The notes beneath the pieces were generated by a model. The model saw only the letters and a list, made by a program, of their open reading frames with translations. It was not told the origin of the DNA and did no database searches. From Symsagittifera roscoffensis (lineage: Eukaryota > Xenacoelomorpha > Acoela > Convolutidae), in NCBI RefSeq assembly GCF_963678635.1, contig NC_087068.1:42123649-42187648 (forward strand): 64,000 bases of DNA, written 5' to 3'. The position numbers and the translations under genes are program-made. Shown here one piece after another: positions 23,541 to 34,702 of the stretch (position 1 is the first letter of the stretch; every line of letters starts with the position of its first letter).

Positions 23541-26500
23541 ATTTGAAAAATTCAAAAAGTTGCCCCAGTGTTCAGAAAAACTGCTTTGAAATCTTTGAGC
23601 TTGAGCAAATTTTCCAGCGAGTAAAGCCAGCAAGCAGGCTTATTATAGAAAGAGTTGAACTTTGGTTGAACCCTTGTGAAATTATTTTTTGAAGTTTCTT
23701 AACGACATTTTTGAGTAATACGCTTCAAGATTTTTTTTAATGCAAAATTTTTTTTTGGCATTTTGTTCTTCTTAAATTTCAGACAAAAATTGGTGCCTAA
23801 TTTGCCATTTATTGTAACTGTCGAAAATGCATTGATTATAGGCTTATGTCAGAACATTTTATCTCGCCACGGGCAAATTAAACATCTTTAATTTGAAATA
23901 TAGAAAAGTTTTTTTTTTGAGAATATGGTCGGAAGCAACCGGCTATCCTTGCTTAGGCCATGTCTGTGTTTTAGGTAATGTTTTTTGTTTTACAGGAAAA
24001 ATAATTGGAATTTATTGACGCTCGAATTTGATTTTTTGGTTTGGTTGTTGATTTGTGTTCAAATTCAGTTTCGATTCATTTATTATAAAAGTGGCAAATA
24101 ACGCAGCTCCTAAGCCATATTTTTTCTTTGAAAATGCTTTGAGAAATCATTCGTTTTTCTGACTGTCTCATGTTTCTTAATTAAAAAACAATTTTAGTTC
24201 ATTCATTTTGCGAAATTTAGATCCAAACTTCATCCAAATTGGAATCTTTTGACGCGATTTGTTTCGATGAAAGTTACAAAAAAAAACGAGCGGCTCGAAA
24301 GAGTTGAAGAAGAATATATTGAAGACGAGCGTCTCAAAAGAGTTGAAAATTGATTTTTGTGTCAAAAAATTGTACAAACAAAAGTTAAGTGGTCTCATAG
24401 CCAAAATGGTCCGCTTTTTCTACATACAAAGTTTTGTTTTATTTTCTTTCTGACCACTTTGTCATTCTCCTTTTGCGCTTCTTCGGGCTACTTAAGACTC
24501 AGTTTAATGTTCTTGCTCATGAGTGTCTCCCTAGTTTTTGCGTACTTTTGATTGAATACAAAATGACTCAAATTTTCCCATTTGGTGGATGAAAGTTTTC
24601 GTCTGAGTTTTGCCTATAACATTGTACGATATTAGTTGGGGTTATATTATTCGCTTGCTGTTTCATTGTTTGAGAACATATTTTAAGTTTCATTATCTGT
24701 TCGTTTTATGTGAGGTTGTCTTGAAGCAGCACGGTATGGTACGTGCTTTAGCCTCACTTGGGATACCTGATTTTTTTAATATAAAAAGACACAAAGCCAA
24801 AATTCATTTCCTTAAAGAATGGTACGAATGAATTCAGGAAAGAAGCTCGGAAATCTTTCGTTTGTCTGCTTATGTTTGGTCGGCTAAGTTGCCACCTCGG
24901 GGAATTTTCTTGCGCTATAGGAAATGTTCATGGTAGATGCAAGTTTTTTTGACAGACTCCTGTAATTTGTAGAATTATTAGCCCTTATGTTGTATATATT
25001 TTCCTTGGTTTTCCTTGTTTTTTTTGTTCACTTAGTAACTTTTCGGCCTAAATAGTTTCGGCTTGTGTTTTATCGGTTTAGTTGAGTTATTTAGTGTCGC
25101 TTTAAGGGCAAAAAGTGATTGATTTTTTAAATTTAAAAATACAGGAGGTTTGTGTTGCGAATGTGTAAAGATTTTGCGGCAAGTGTTTTTGACACTGTAT
25201 GTGAAATGAAAGAAGTCTGGTTTTATATTTACATCAAGTTCTGTCTTAAGAGAGTTCTAATTCAGTTAATCACGAACTTTTTGGTCGCAATAAATTCAAA
25301 TAACGCAGTCAAATAGTTATTTATATCCCAGGAGTAGACAACTAATCTTGCTTGACATTGACGTGATAATTTCAATTAAAATTTCTGTCAAAAATCACTT
25401 CCGGGGAGAAATATATATTTTTTCTGTAACTGAAAAAAATAAACCAGGGTTAAACTTACTTTGTAAGACCTGAAAGTCATGCAGAAAAGTTTTTTGTATA
25501 TCAGTTTAAGATAGACGAGAAGTCAATTTTTAATCTGTCGTAGCAGTCTTAGATGTCCAGCTTAGTTGTTTAAAGTCTTGTATAACTTCTTCGGTTTTCG
25601 CTTGCTGTTTCATTGTTTAAAGAGCTTTGAATCTTTGGGGAAACAAGCAACTGTCACGCCGTCGCCTTTGCACCTTAGGGTCCGTTCGAATTTGTAGTGA
25701 ATTGAAAACTTGCTTTCCGGTTTAAATTCTCGCGGTTTGATCCGGTGATTTCCGGTTGAAATTTTGATTTTTCGCGGTTTGACCTGTGATTTTTTTTAAG
25801 TTCAGTGACTTATCATTGTTAAAAGGAAGAAAAATCCTCTATCAAACAGCAAGGTTGCAAAAAACGTGATCGACTTCTAGTTTTGGAAATCGAAATTAAT
25901 TATCAGATTTCCCAGCGAAATAAAAGTTTTGCCTTTTGATCCAGTCTTTCAAGTTGGATTGATTTTAACAAAAAAAGTGTCCATCTTAAGTTTTCTACAA
26001 ATTCCAAGAGCTTAAAGGCCATCTATTTTTTCTTCAAAATTTTAAAGTTGAAGGTTTTTGAAACAACGAGTTGGTTTTTTTCAGCTTCCTTGCGTTCATT
26101 ACTCTTTTCCAGCTGTGTCAGTTGATAAAATAAATTATGGCTCTCGGAAAAGTCAAATTATAGATTTTTTGACCCGTTTATTGAAATTTTTCTTAAACTA
26201 CTCTTCTAGATTTTAGTGGTTGGATCCAATAAAAACACAGGTTGGGTGGTTTCTTATGTATAAGTAGCTACGCTCAAATTTCCTAGCACAAAAAGCTATG
26301 GTAGTCGGAAATATTTTTTCTGATTTGTTGACCGTTTTTTGGACTTTTCTCGCTAAGTAGCCTGCCAAATCTGATATCATAGAATTAATCAAAACAACAG
26401 GTTAATGAAAGCCTACCTTAATAATTGGCTACGCTCAAATTCTTCAAGAAAAAGTTTTGGTCGTCATTCATTTCAATGTTTTGAAACACTGGCCGTTTTT

Positions 26501-26904
26501 TGGAGTTCTTGATTTTCCTCAAAAACTGCCTTGCCATTTCTCAGTTTGAGTGTTCAATCCAGAAACCCGATTTTGGGAATCTGTGCTTTGGCGGCCACGA
26601 CCTGCTTTTGCATAGAGAAGTTATAGATTTCGGGAAGTCAAGTTTGTGAACATTCGACCGTTTTTTGAACACTCTGTGAATTTTTTTTAGGCCACTATCA
26701 AATCAATCGAAAATGAATTTCAACCGAAACAACCGTTCTCGAAAACTTTTTCTGCAGTAGCGGTGACTTCTTTTTTTTTGTTTCGTTGCTATCATAAGAA
26801 AATTGTTGTGTCCTTGTGAAAATTATTGAAGTAGAGAAACAGCAATCCAATTTTTGAAATTACGCATTTCGTCCTGCATCGGTATATCATTATCAAAGTT
26901 AATC

Positions 26905-27075
26905 ACCCGCGTACCTCCAGCTTTAGCTGGGACCCAAGTTGTATTTTTTCAAAAAATTTGGTTCGCTTAGTTTTTTTTTTCATTTTTTTCGACTTATGTT
27001 TATGTTCGCAAATGTCTGTTTTATGTTTTCGTTATATCTCTGGTCGTGCGAAGCTCCGCTTCGCCTGTGTCTGGT
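26905..27075 (+). repeat. SINE-like family, 3' part ending in a small hairpin
   Basis: Shares GTACCTCCAGCTT(A/T)AGCT, a T-rich stretch with TTCGACTTATGTT, and a terminal GAAGCTCCGCTTCGCC with the copies at 43920-44060 and 465-560. The end forms a 7-bp stem with a TCC loop (GCGAAGC-TCC-GCTTCGC). Confidence 0.6.
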
Positions 27076-28782
27076 AGAAACTGAAGTTTGTATCGTAGCT
27101 TCTGTCCCAAATTTTTGTGCTAATTTTGAGCAGTTCGGTTGTTTCTGTATTACGTTTCAAATATTGTCCTAAAAATAGAGACACAGACACTTTTCGACAA
27201 GATTCCTGTTATAACTATAAATCTTTTCTTAAGCGTGTTCATCGCAAATTATTAGTGTGTCATCTGCAATTTGTAACTTTTCTGCCTTACGGCTTTTTAA
27301 TTTTCTAGTCAGTTTTTTTAAAATTGGAGCTTAAGGGTCTCGAAATTATACCTCGCAGCTCACTTTAGTAGAGTGAGATTTTCTCGGAATCTGTATGTTT
27401 ACTGCAGTTTTTTTTGCGTTTTGCTCATAATAGTATGATTTTTTTTCACTGGTTTGCAGAATCCCAGATGCTGCAATTTAGTCTTTAAATGTTCACGATT
27501 GATGGATTCGAACGCTTTTGATAGATCTAATAGAGTTAAGTCAACTTATCTATGTTTATCCAGTGATTTGCGGTAAAACTCGGTATAAGAGATTTTTGCG
27601 TCTTTTGTTGATATCGAGGTTATTATTTCGTTTTGGGTGTAACTGAGCAGGTTACTAGACATTCATTGATACTTTTATGGTCTATAATTTACTGCTATTT
27701 CTGGGTCACCTTTTTTTGTATGATGGTGTAACAATTGCTTTTATTGCCTCCTTCGGGCTACATTGTTCTTTGTCTTTTCTTGCATAAGAAAAGCGAGGCG
27801 TCGGTATAACTCATTAGTCTTATCTTACAGAGGCGGGGCTGGAAGATCTGAAAGTCCAGTTGCGTTATTCACTTGCGATTAGGTAGTTTTTTTACACTCA
27901 ACACTCGTAAAACGGAATGAAAATGGGATTTGGTTTTATTACTGTTTTATGACTGCTTGAGAAAACTTGGGATTTAGCGAATTTGCCATTTCAAAATTGC
28001 TTGTTATCGTTTTCAAAAGTGTTTTAGCAGTGAATTTTTTGGCTGATTGTTAGAGTATTTGGTGTCATTTGTTATGCAATTTCTGCAGCTCAGTTGTTTC
28101 CGATGTACATAGTTCTGATAAGAAGTTTTTATCTTTTAGGTTGATTGTTTGATTTGTCGTTAAGAGTAAATACTACATTCGGTGGTGCGCATTTGTTCAA
28201 ACAGCTAACGACATGAAAGTTAACATAGATGAACATTTTTTCTGGTTCGTTTTGCCTGCACTAAAACTCCCAGTTAATGTTTGTTTGGGCAGTTGTTACA
28301 TCTTTTTCTGAGTTTTTATCATAGATTGTGCGCTAGAAGTTTCTGATACACTTTTATTTCAGAAATAAAAAATGTAGCTAAATGATTGATTTGATAGGGG
28401 GCTTGAAGTTCAAATTTCGTTCTTCAGTTCTGTTGAGTTTAAATCTAACATTATAATCTTTCAGTATTTTTGATTGCCTTGTAGTTAACTTATTGGCAAG
28501 TTATACGGCGTTAAGATTGTCCGAAGATTCTGTTTTTTAGTAAATAGTTGAGGTTGTAGTCTCCCATAAGAACAATGTTTAAATTGTATGATTGCGTGAA
28601 AACCTTAAGTTAAGCTATTTCTTCCATAAGTTCTGTTTTGTTAGATTTATTCAGGTTATTGGAAGTATTTACAAGTATTGGTTTTTCGTCTTCGTTTTTT
28701 GATGCGTTAAAGTTTACTCAGATCCGGTCATGTTTCTGTTGGAACAAACATAACTTTGCGCGTAGTTTAGGCTTAAGGTCTT

Positions 28783-28830
28783 GCGTAGTTTGGGCTTCAT
28801 TGTCTGGAGATTATGAAGCCTAAACTACGC
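28783..28830. repeat. 18-bp inverted repeat inside the LINE remnant
   Basis: GCGTAGTTTGGGCTTCAT (28783-28800) is followed after 12 bases by ATGAAGCCTAAACTACGC (28813-28830), with one G-T type difference. A further direct partial copy (CGCGTAGTTTAGGCTTA) starts at about 28760, suggesting local duplication and inversion. Confidence 0.85.
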
Positions 28831-29561
28831 CCGCTACTGTTTTAAATAATATGACAGATCTTCCTTTTGTTTTTCGCCTGCGACTGCTGGTTTATCAGAA
28901 AGTGACACAATGATCACTATTTAGTGTCCAGAAGTTGTCATTGGAGTCGTTAAACCCTGTCTCGGAAAACTCATGAATTGTGTTCAATTGACATGTATAA
29001 TTTATTTCTTTGACTAGTTCTTTTGTGTTAGCTCCTGCAGTTTTGATGTAGGATTTTTATGCTGATTTTGTAGTTTTTTGTGGATTTGGGTAAATATTGC
29101 TGCTGAAAACTAGTAGTTTTGATAATTTTTTAATATCAATATTAACGTTAGTAATCTTAATGCACATGAGAGGCACTATAGTCATGATAAGCGAGCGCTT
29201 CAGAGGCACACAAGTAGACTGTTTAGTAAAACAGATCGAGAAAAATATTTTTAACTCGAATTTGCTCATTTTTCGAAAAAAAAAAAGAAATATTTTCTTG
29301 ATTATTGTTACACATAATCACAAAGAAGCTAGTTATAATGTTAATTTCATCATTGTATTGACGAAACTTAAAATACCCGACTTATAGCCGATTTCTTCCT
29401 AATTTGTTTTAGCATAATATTCCCCCATAATCACTTATGAGTGATTTAAGGCATAGCGTAGTTTTGAAAAGTATTTAGCTTAGTTTTGCGTGGGCGTTCT
29501 AGGGATACATCCGATTATAGAACTGTTTTGGCTACGGTTATAAAAGTTATTTACTGCTTTT

Positions 29562-29880
29562 GGGCTGGGTAGGTTTTTTAAGTACTAGCATTTAAAAGGT
29601 TAAACGCAGATATGTATGAACGGGACATCATACTCATCATTTATGTGTATAATGTCCCAATAGAGAAAGCTGTTGTTGTTGCTAGGGACACCATACTCAT
29701 CATTTATGTGCATACTGTCCCAATAGAGAAAGCTTTTGTTGTTACTGCTTTTGGGCTGGGTAGGTTATTTAAGTACTAGCATATAAAAGATCTAAAGCAA
29801 TTATGTATGAATGGGATATCATACTCATCATTTATGTGTATAATGTCCCAATAGCGAAAGCTTTTTTATCGAGAATGCTG
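29562..29880. repeat. Short repeat cluster with 37-bp imperfect palindromic units
   Basis: Three 37-bp units bounded by GGGACA and TGTCCC lie at 29622-29658, 29685-29721 and 29813-29849 (GGGATA in the last), each enclosing CATACTCATCATTTATGTG. The flanking GCTGGGTAGGTT ... TTAAGTACTAGCA block is also duplicated (about 29562 and 29755). Confidence 0.85.
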
Positions 29881-30291
29881 TTGTAGGGAAAGCTGTCATT
29901 GTATTTAATTTTAGAACCTGATACCCAGATTTAAAGCTAAATGCATGTACTTTTAAAATTTTCATGTTGTGTAAGAATATTTTAATGTCCCCCGTTGGTG
30001 GTAGTTATTTTGCAGACTACTATTTTGGACAATTTTTTCATTCGCTGTTTTGTCGAGAACTCAGTCTGTTTCAAATTGTCTAAAAGATTGAGTATTCTTG
30101 TAGCCATCTGTTATAACCGCGCATTTAAGTTCCGAGCTAAGGTATTCAGTTAGCACTTGTTTTACTCTGGACTACTGCCACTAAGTGTTTTGTATTATCT
30201 TTTTTGGTTCTAATTCGAGCTATAATATGGGAACTCAGAAATTAGTTTTTCAAGCATCCTTCGGAATTTTGTTAAATAATTTACGTATGAT

Positions 30292-30720
30292 CAGGGTTGG
30301 CAAAATGTAAGTTAAAAACAAAAATAACAAACTAACTGTTATTTATCGGAAAAAACATGTTATTTTTGTTAATTTTTAATTAAATTAACATCAACAAGAG
30401 TTGAGTTTCTTGAACAGAAACGCCAAATTTCCGGCTTTCTCAACACCGAGTTGAGCACGAAGCTTCCCATACGTCAGGTGAGATTTTTCGCTCACGTGAA
30501 ACTGCAATTGGTTTGAAGTTTTTTTTCATCCGTTCGGGATTCGCTACAATCGTATCGGAACAAGCATGCAGTATAGTTGCGTTGTGTTTTTCTAAGAATT
30601 ACTCATATTTCTAAGAGATAGCTAACATCACTGTTAGAAATTATAAATAACACTAAGATAAATAACACTGTAAGTTAAATTCAATGTTAAATAACAATGT
30701 TAAATAACATGCCAACCCTG
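30292..30720. mobile_element. hAT-type MITE with perfect 8-bp target duplication
   Basis: 429-bp AT-rich element with terminal inverted repeats CAGGGTTGGCA / TGCCAACCCTG, flanked on both sides by CGTATGAT (30284-30291 and 30721-30728). TIR form and 8-bp duplication are diagnostic of hAT transposition. There is no coding capacity. A roughly 60-bp internal fragment of the same family occurs in reverse at about 40492-40553. Confidence 0.93.
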
Positions 30721-31099
30721 CGTATGATCAATGTCCTTGTGTTGGCGTTTTGGCTATTTGTTTCCTGAGCTGGTCCTTCAATTCCACTTGAACTGCCTCT
30801 AGATTGGTTTTTGACCTCCATGGTTTTTCCACAGTCCTTCTGCTCTGAGTTCTTCAAACAGGGTCTTTATTCAGTTTATCAAATTCCTCGAAGCAAGTTC
30901 ATGGCTAGGCTTTATTATGGGTGGATGACCTGATTTTGTTCATTTATTTACAAATTTTCAGGAGGTTATTTTGTTTGCAGCATAATATTTTTTACATGAA
31001 GTTTTTTGTTTTTAGAATTTTTGGGTTTTTTCAAGAATTTTTTTTTATTCGTTGATCAAATTAATGTTTAGAATTTCTTATTTTGTTTTTAAGATTTTG

Positions 31100-34000
31100 C
31101 AGCTTAAATTGGCAGCTGGCGTAGATGGGAGTAATTCGCCGAGTAGTTCAGTTATTAGAGAGGTTAAATTTGCTGGAATTCTGAAGGAATCGAAACAAAG
31201 TTTGCATGATTACTGAAGACTTGGGAGGGACCTGTAGCAGGAATTTTAACAAAAGATCAATATGATAGTTTTCTATTTCCGCCTCAGACAAAGAATCAAA
31301 ACTGTTGTTCAAACATAATAATAGACACTTAACGTTAAGTCAATATGCCATAGAGCACCAATTTGAGAGACGTCAACTTTTCCGGCGCATTTCATAGCAC
31401 AATTTTTTTTTAAAACGTATGTTTTATCCGCTTGATGTCCTTGATGGTTTTGTAGTAGTCTGGTTTTCATGGCTTACTTTTTTCAATGCTGATTTTGGTA
31501 GTTTTCGCTTCAGGCCTTATCGTCGCTTGTATATGCGAAATGTAGCTTGGCATCTGAGTTTTGTACAGATTGAAATGTTATCTGAACAGCAAACGGTGCT
31601 CGAGACGAGCTTTGAAAAATGGCCCCTATGTTTTTGACATATAATGGGTGCCTCATCTGCTGATCGCATAGCAACCAGTTGCGACTCTTCAGTTAATGAA
31701 TTACAATGAACACCGCCTTTTGCCTCGTTTTCGTTTCATGTGAGCCTATGGTCGTGGTAACTATCATCTCATATGCTGGATACAAAGAGGTTTTAGTTTG
31801 ATTCGAAATTGCTTAAGCGTTTTTCCGATTTCTTGCAGCTCTTTCTATTCCAGCAGACTATTATCTAATGTAACGTTTTTGTTTTATGCCTATTTTTCAA
31901 TTGCGTTATATAGTATATTGGGGTCAGAAAAATCTGTTTTTTTTTTCAACAAAAAAGAAGGGATGAGTTATTTTGATCAGAGTTAGTATATTAATATTTT
32001 TTTTAATTTATAAACAAATTATTAATGTAGTTCTAACAAAAAGGGTAAATTCGTTAGACATAAAGTCAAAATACTGGTGTTCTTATTTCATATCTTATGT
32101 GTTTAGCGAGGGCCCTGAAGTACATACAACAAGTATTGGAATTAATTGATCGAAAGTGAGCAATATTACATGAATAACTATCAGAAATATATAGATTTTA
32201 AGACTTCAGGGGTGAATCTAGGATATCGTCGTTAGCTGATTTTTGGGAAATCTCGCTTCCAATCTAATTAATTTTATTTGGAGCTGAACACTTAAGGTCG
32301 ATCAATCAAAAGGAGATGTCGTAAACTGAATCGAGACGAAGGGCTTGAATTGCACATTTCCCTAAATTCGCTGCGGGTTGAATTAATTCAAGTATATCAG
32401 TTTCCTTAAAAGTACCTGCGTAAATATCTTAGTGGGATATAAAGGGTTTGGGTATGCAGTAGAAAAGACAGAAGCTTTAATTTGTCCTCTGTTAATATGA
32501 TGCCAAGAAATCTTAGCTCATTCAGATTTTTCCATTTTAATATTGTCTCTATTTGCTTATTAATTTAAAATGAGCACATGGTATCCATTAAGTGTCTGGT
32601 TGAATGCGATATCGTCTTCAGTTACACAAAATCAAAGGCGTGCTAGAAGTCAGAATCAATAAAGATTTCATTTACTCCTATTTTAAAAGGAGTTAATTTT
32701 TTCAAAGTCGAAAATTCAGTTCAATCAACATGCGTTTCATCTCATCTCTTGAGAAAATAAGAAATCTCTACGCTTTCATAGTTGTTGAATTGAGGTATGT
32801 TTGCGTGTTTTAATCTACTGTTTTTTCATAGATTTACCAATTTTTCATTGATTAGATGTGGTGATGTGTGATCGGTTTATACAATGTGTAGGTCTTGATA
32901 GAACCTCCTCTGCTCTTGTTTTTACATGAACAAACCTCAGTCGACCATAATCTAATTGAGCATTTTTTATTAACTAGATTATTCATTTCACATGGTGCCT
33001 GAACAAATTTATTTGATACGCGTCACAGAACAAGAGGTAAAAAACCAAATTTGTGCACCAGTTCAGTTGTCTAAATTGCAGCCATATCATTATTATTGTT
33101 TTGTATTCTGTCAAAACAGGCTGTGTTTGGATCTCTGATTCCAAAATTTGATTCCATAGTTGAATTCTTTGATGCATGATTTGTTGTGACTAGTTTATTG
33201 TTGTATCTGTCTCGCTCCTTTGGTTAACTCCCCCGTACAATAGCAAACAAACCACACTGCACATGCTCCCTAGCTTCTCTTTCTCTTTGACATTGTGGTC
33301 TCTCCGTTTGTTGAGGTAAGTGCAGCTATCCGATAGTCCTAACATCCGACACTGTAATTATAGCCATGTGACGAAGAAAATGTTTGAAGATAAGTCGCTA
33401 ATTGAAAGTTTTGCTAAGATGTTGAACAGGAAAGTTTCCGTCGTTTTTTCTATCCCGACGCCTTCAAAATCAATTTAAATGATTCAGAAAAGCTTCTTGC
33501 AATTAATCAAATCTTAAGTTTTGCTTAAGCTATCTGCCTTTAAATCATTTTTGAACTACTGCCTTTGTTTGGCCTTTGAGTAATTTTTATAAATTTAGTC
33601 CTCGGTTCTTTCGAGGTTCTGAATGCCGCTACATTTAATTTCCCAGACAGTCCTAAAATATGTTGTCTGAGCTTGAGCTCAATGTTATTTCAATTTAGGA
33701 TTTTGAATGACAGACAAATCCTGTTGAGCTAATCCGTGCATAGTTTTCTTCCGAAAATATTTCCTTTTAAAGACATATCCGATATTTTGCTTATTAATGT
33801 GAAGTTTAACTTTGACGATGCTCGATGTTGAATGAGCGGATTGAAGCTCCGAGTTATTTTAATTGGAAATTTTGCTTCCTGTTGAAAAGCGAAGTCCAAA
33901 CTAGTTTTTCTTACATTCTACAGACCAAACGCTGACAGTTTTTTTTTCAACCCATTGTCATAATAACCGTTAGTGCTGTTTTTAAAATCGGACTATTTAT

Positions 34001-34702
34001 TTTGCTTCCGGTGATAACCACATGCCTATTCGTTCATTATTCGTTGCTATGCATGACATGCCATCACGACCAACTGTTCAGAGATTTTTCGTGTTCCTCT
34101 GTGACGAACAATAGAATTTGTCAATTCCATTTCCTCTTGCTCTGAGCAAACGGAGTTTAAAAATATTAACAGCGCCGTGCTTTTTCAGATAAAATGCACC
34201 AAAAGCATCGCATGGCTAGCAGTTATCCCAGCATGATTGTAATTGCAGAAGCTTCTCGTTTTTGTTACCACCATTTAGTCGAGTGAAACGATCGTTACAA
34301 GAACAAGAGAGACATACGCACGCTTTGAACCGAAGTTTAATTTATGTGCATTACTTCTATTCGCTTATCTACTTAAATCAAGTGCTTCCAGGTTCCGTTT
34401 CTTCTCCATGGTGATGGTAATATTACCATCCTCTCTTTCACAAGTGTTAATACCATTCAATCAAAAGTTGAACGATCTTGTGAACATAACTCAGAGTTTG
34501 TTTGAATTCACTTAAAAGCTCATTTGTCTAATGCAAACATATGGTAAAACAGTCTACTTAATTTTGTTTTTTTTATTACAGTTGAATCGACCATACTTTA
34601 CTCTACGTTTGACCAACTAGTTGATTTTTGATAGCTTGCTGTTGAATGTGTTACTATTAGCTACCAGTGGTATTACTAACTAGGAAGTTATAAGTATTCA
34701 AC
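31100..34702. other. Intergenic region upstream of the Na+/H+ exchanger
   Basis: No host exon recognised. At 32400-32900 the minus strand holds remnants suggestive of another LINE RT, with EDDIAFNQTL near a YADD-like position and ELRFLGIILTEDK downstream of it, but heavily decayed. The 5' UTR and promoter of the exchanger gene should lie towards 34.0-34.7 kb; no specific element could be identified. Confidence 0.45.
32400..32900 (-). pseudogene. Possible second LINE RT remnant
   Basis: Minus-strand frames contain EDDIAFNQTLNGYHVLI and, about 30 residues on, LNELRFLGIILTEDKL, the order expected for RT motif C and the following FLG region. Stops interrupt all frames and motif A is not convincingly placed. 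Confidence 0.35.

Larger units (their letters stand above)
20716..27370. other. Gene-free AT-rich region made of decayed dispersed repeats
   Basis: No conserved coding sequence was recognised. Related repeat copies lie at about 21540-21780, 22905-23220 and 25780-26110 (shared stretches such as GTGATCGACTTCTAGTTTTG and CCAGCGAAATAA; another copy near 1840-2090). A GTGATATATCATATTAAAGCCC motif recurs at about 23270, 23350 and 23500. The end of the SINE-like family lies at 26905-27075. Confidence 0.6.
27380..31100 (-). pseudogene. Fossil LINE retrotransposon (endonuclease and RT remnants)
   Basis: Read on the minus strand, several non-LTR hallmarks appear in broken frames. An APE-endonuclease segment IVLMGDYNLNYLL lies near 28545-28585. 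An RT start IVTPSYKKGDPEIAVNYRP is near 27680-27745, and RT motif A LTLLDLSKAFESINREHL near 27495-27550. Further right (29.9-31.1 kb) there is weak ORF1-like sequence. Stops and frameshifts are frequent, so it is long dead. A hAT MITE (30292-30720) and short repeats (29560-29880) interrupt it. The exact ends are not visible. Confidence 0.7.
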
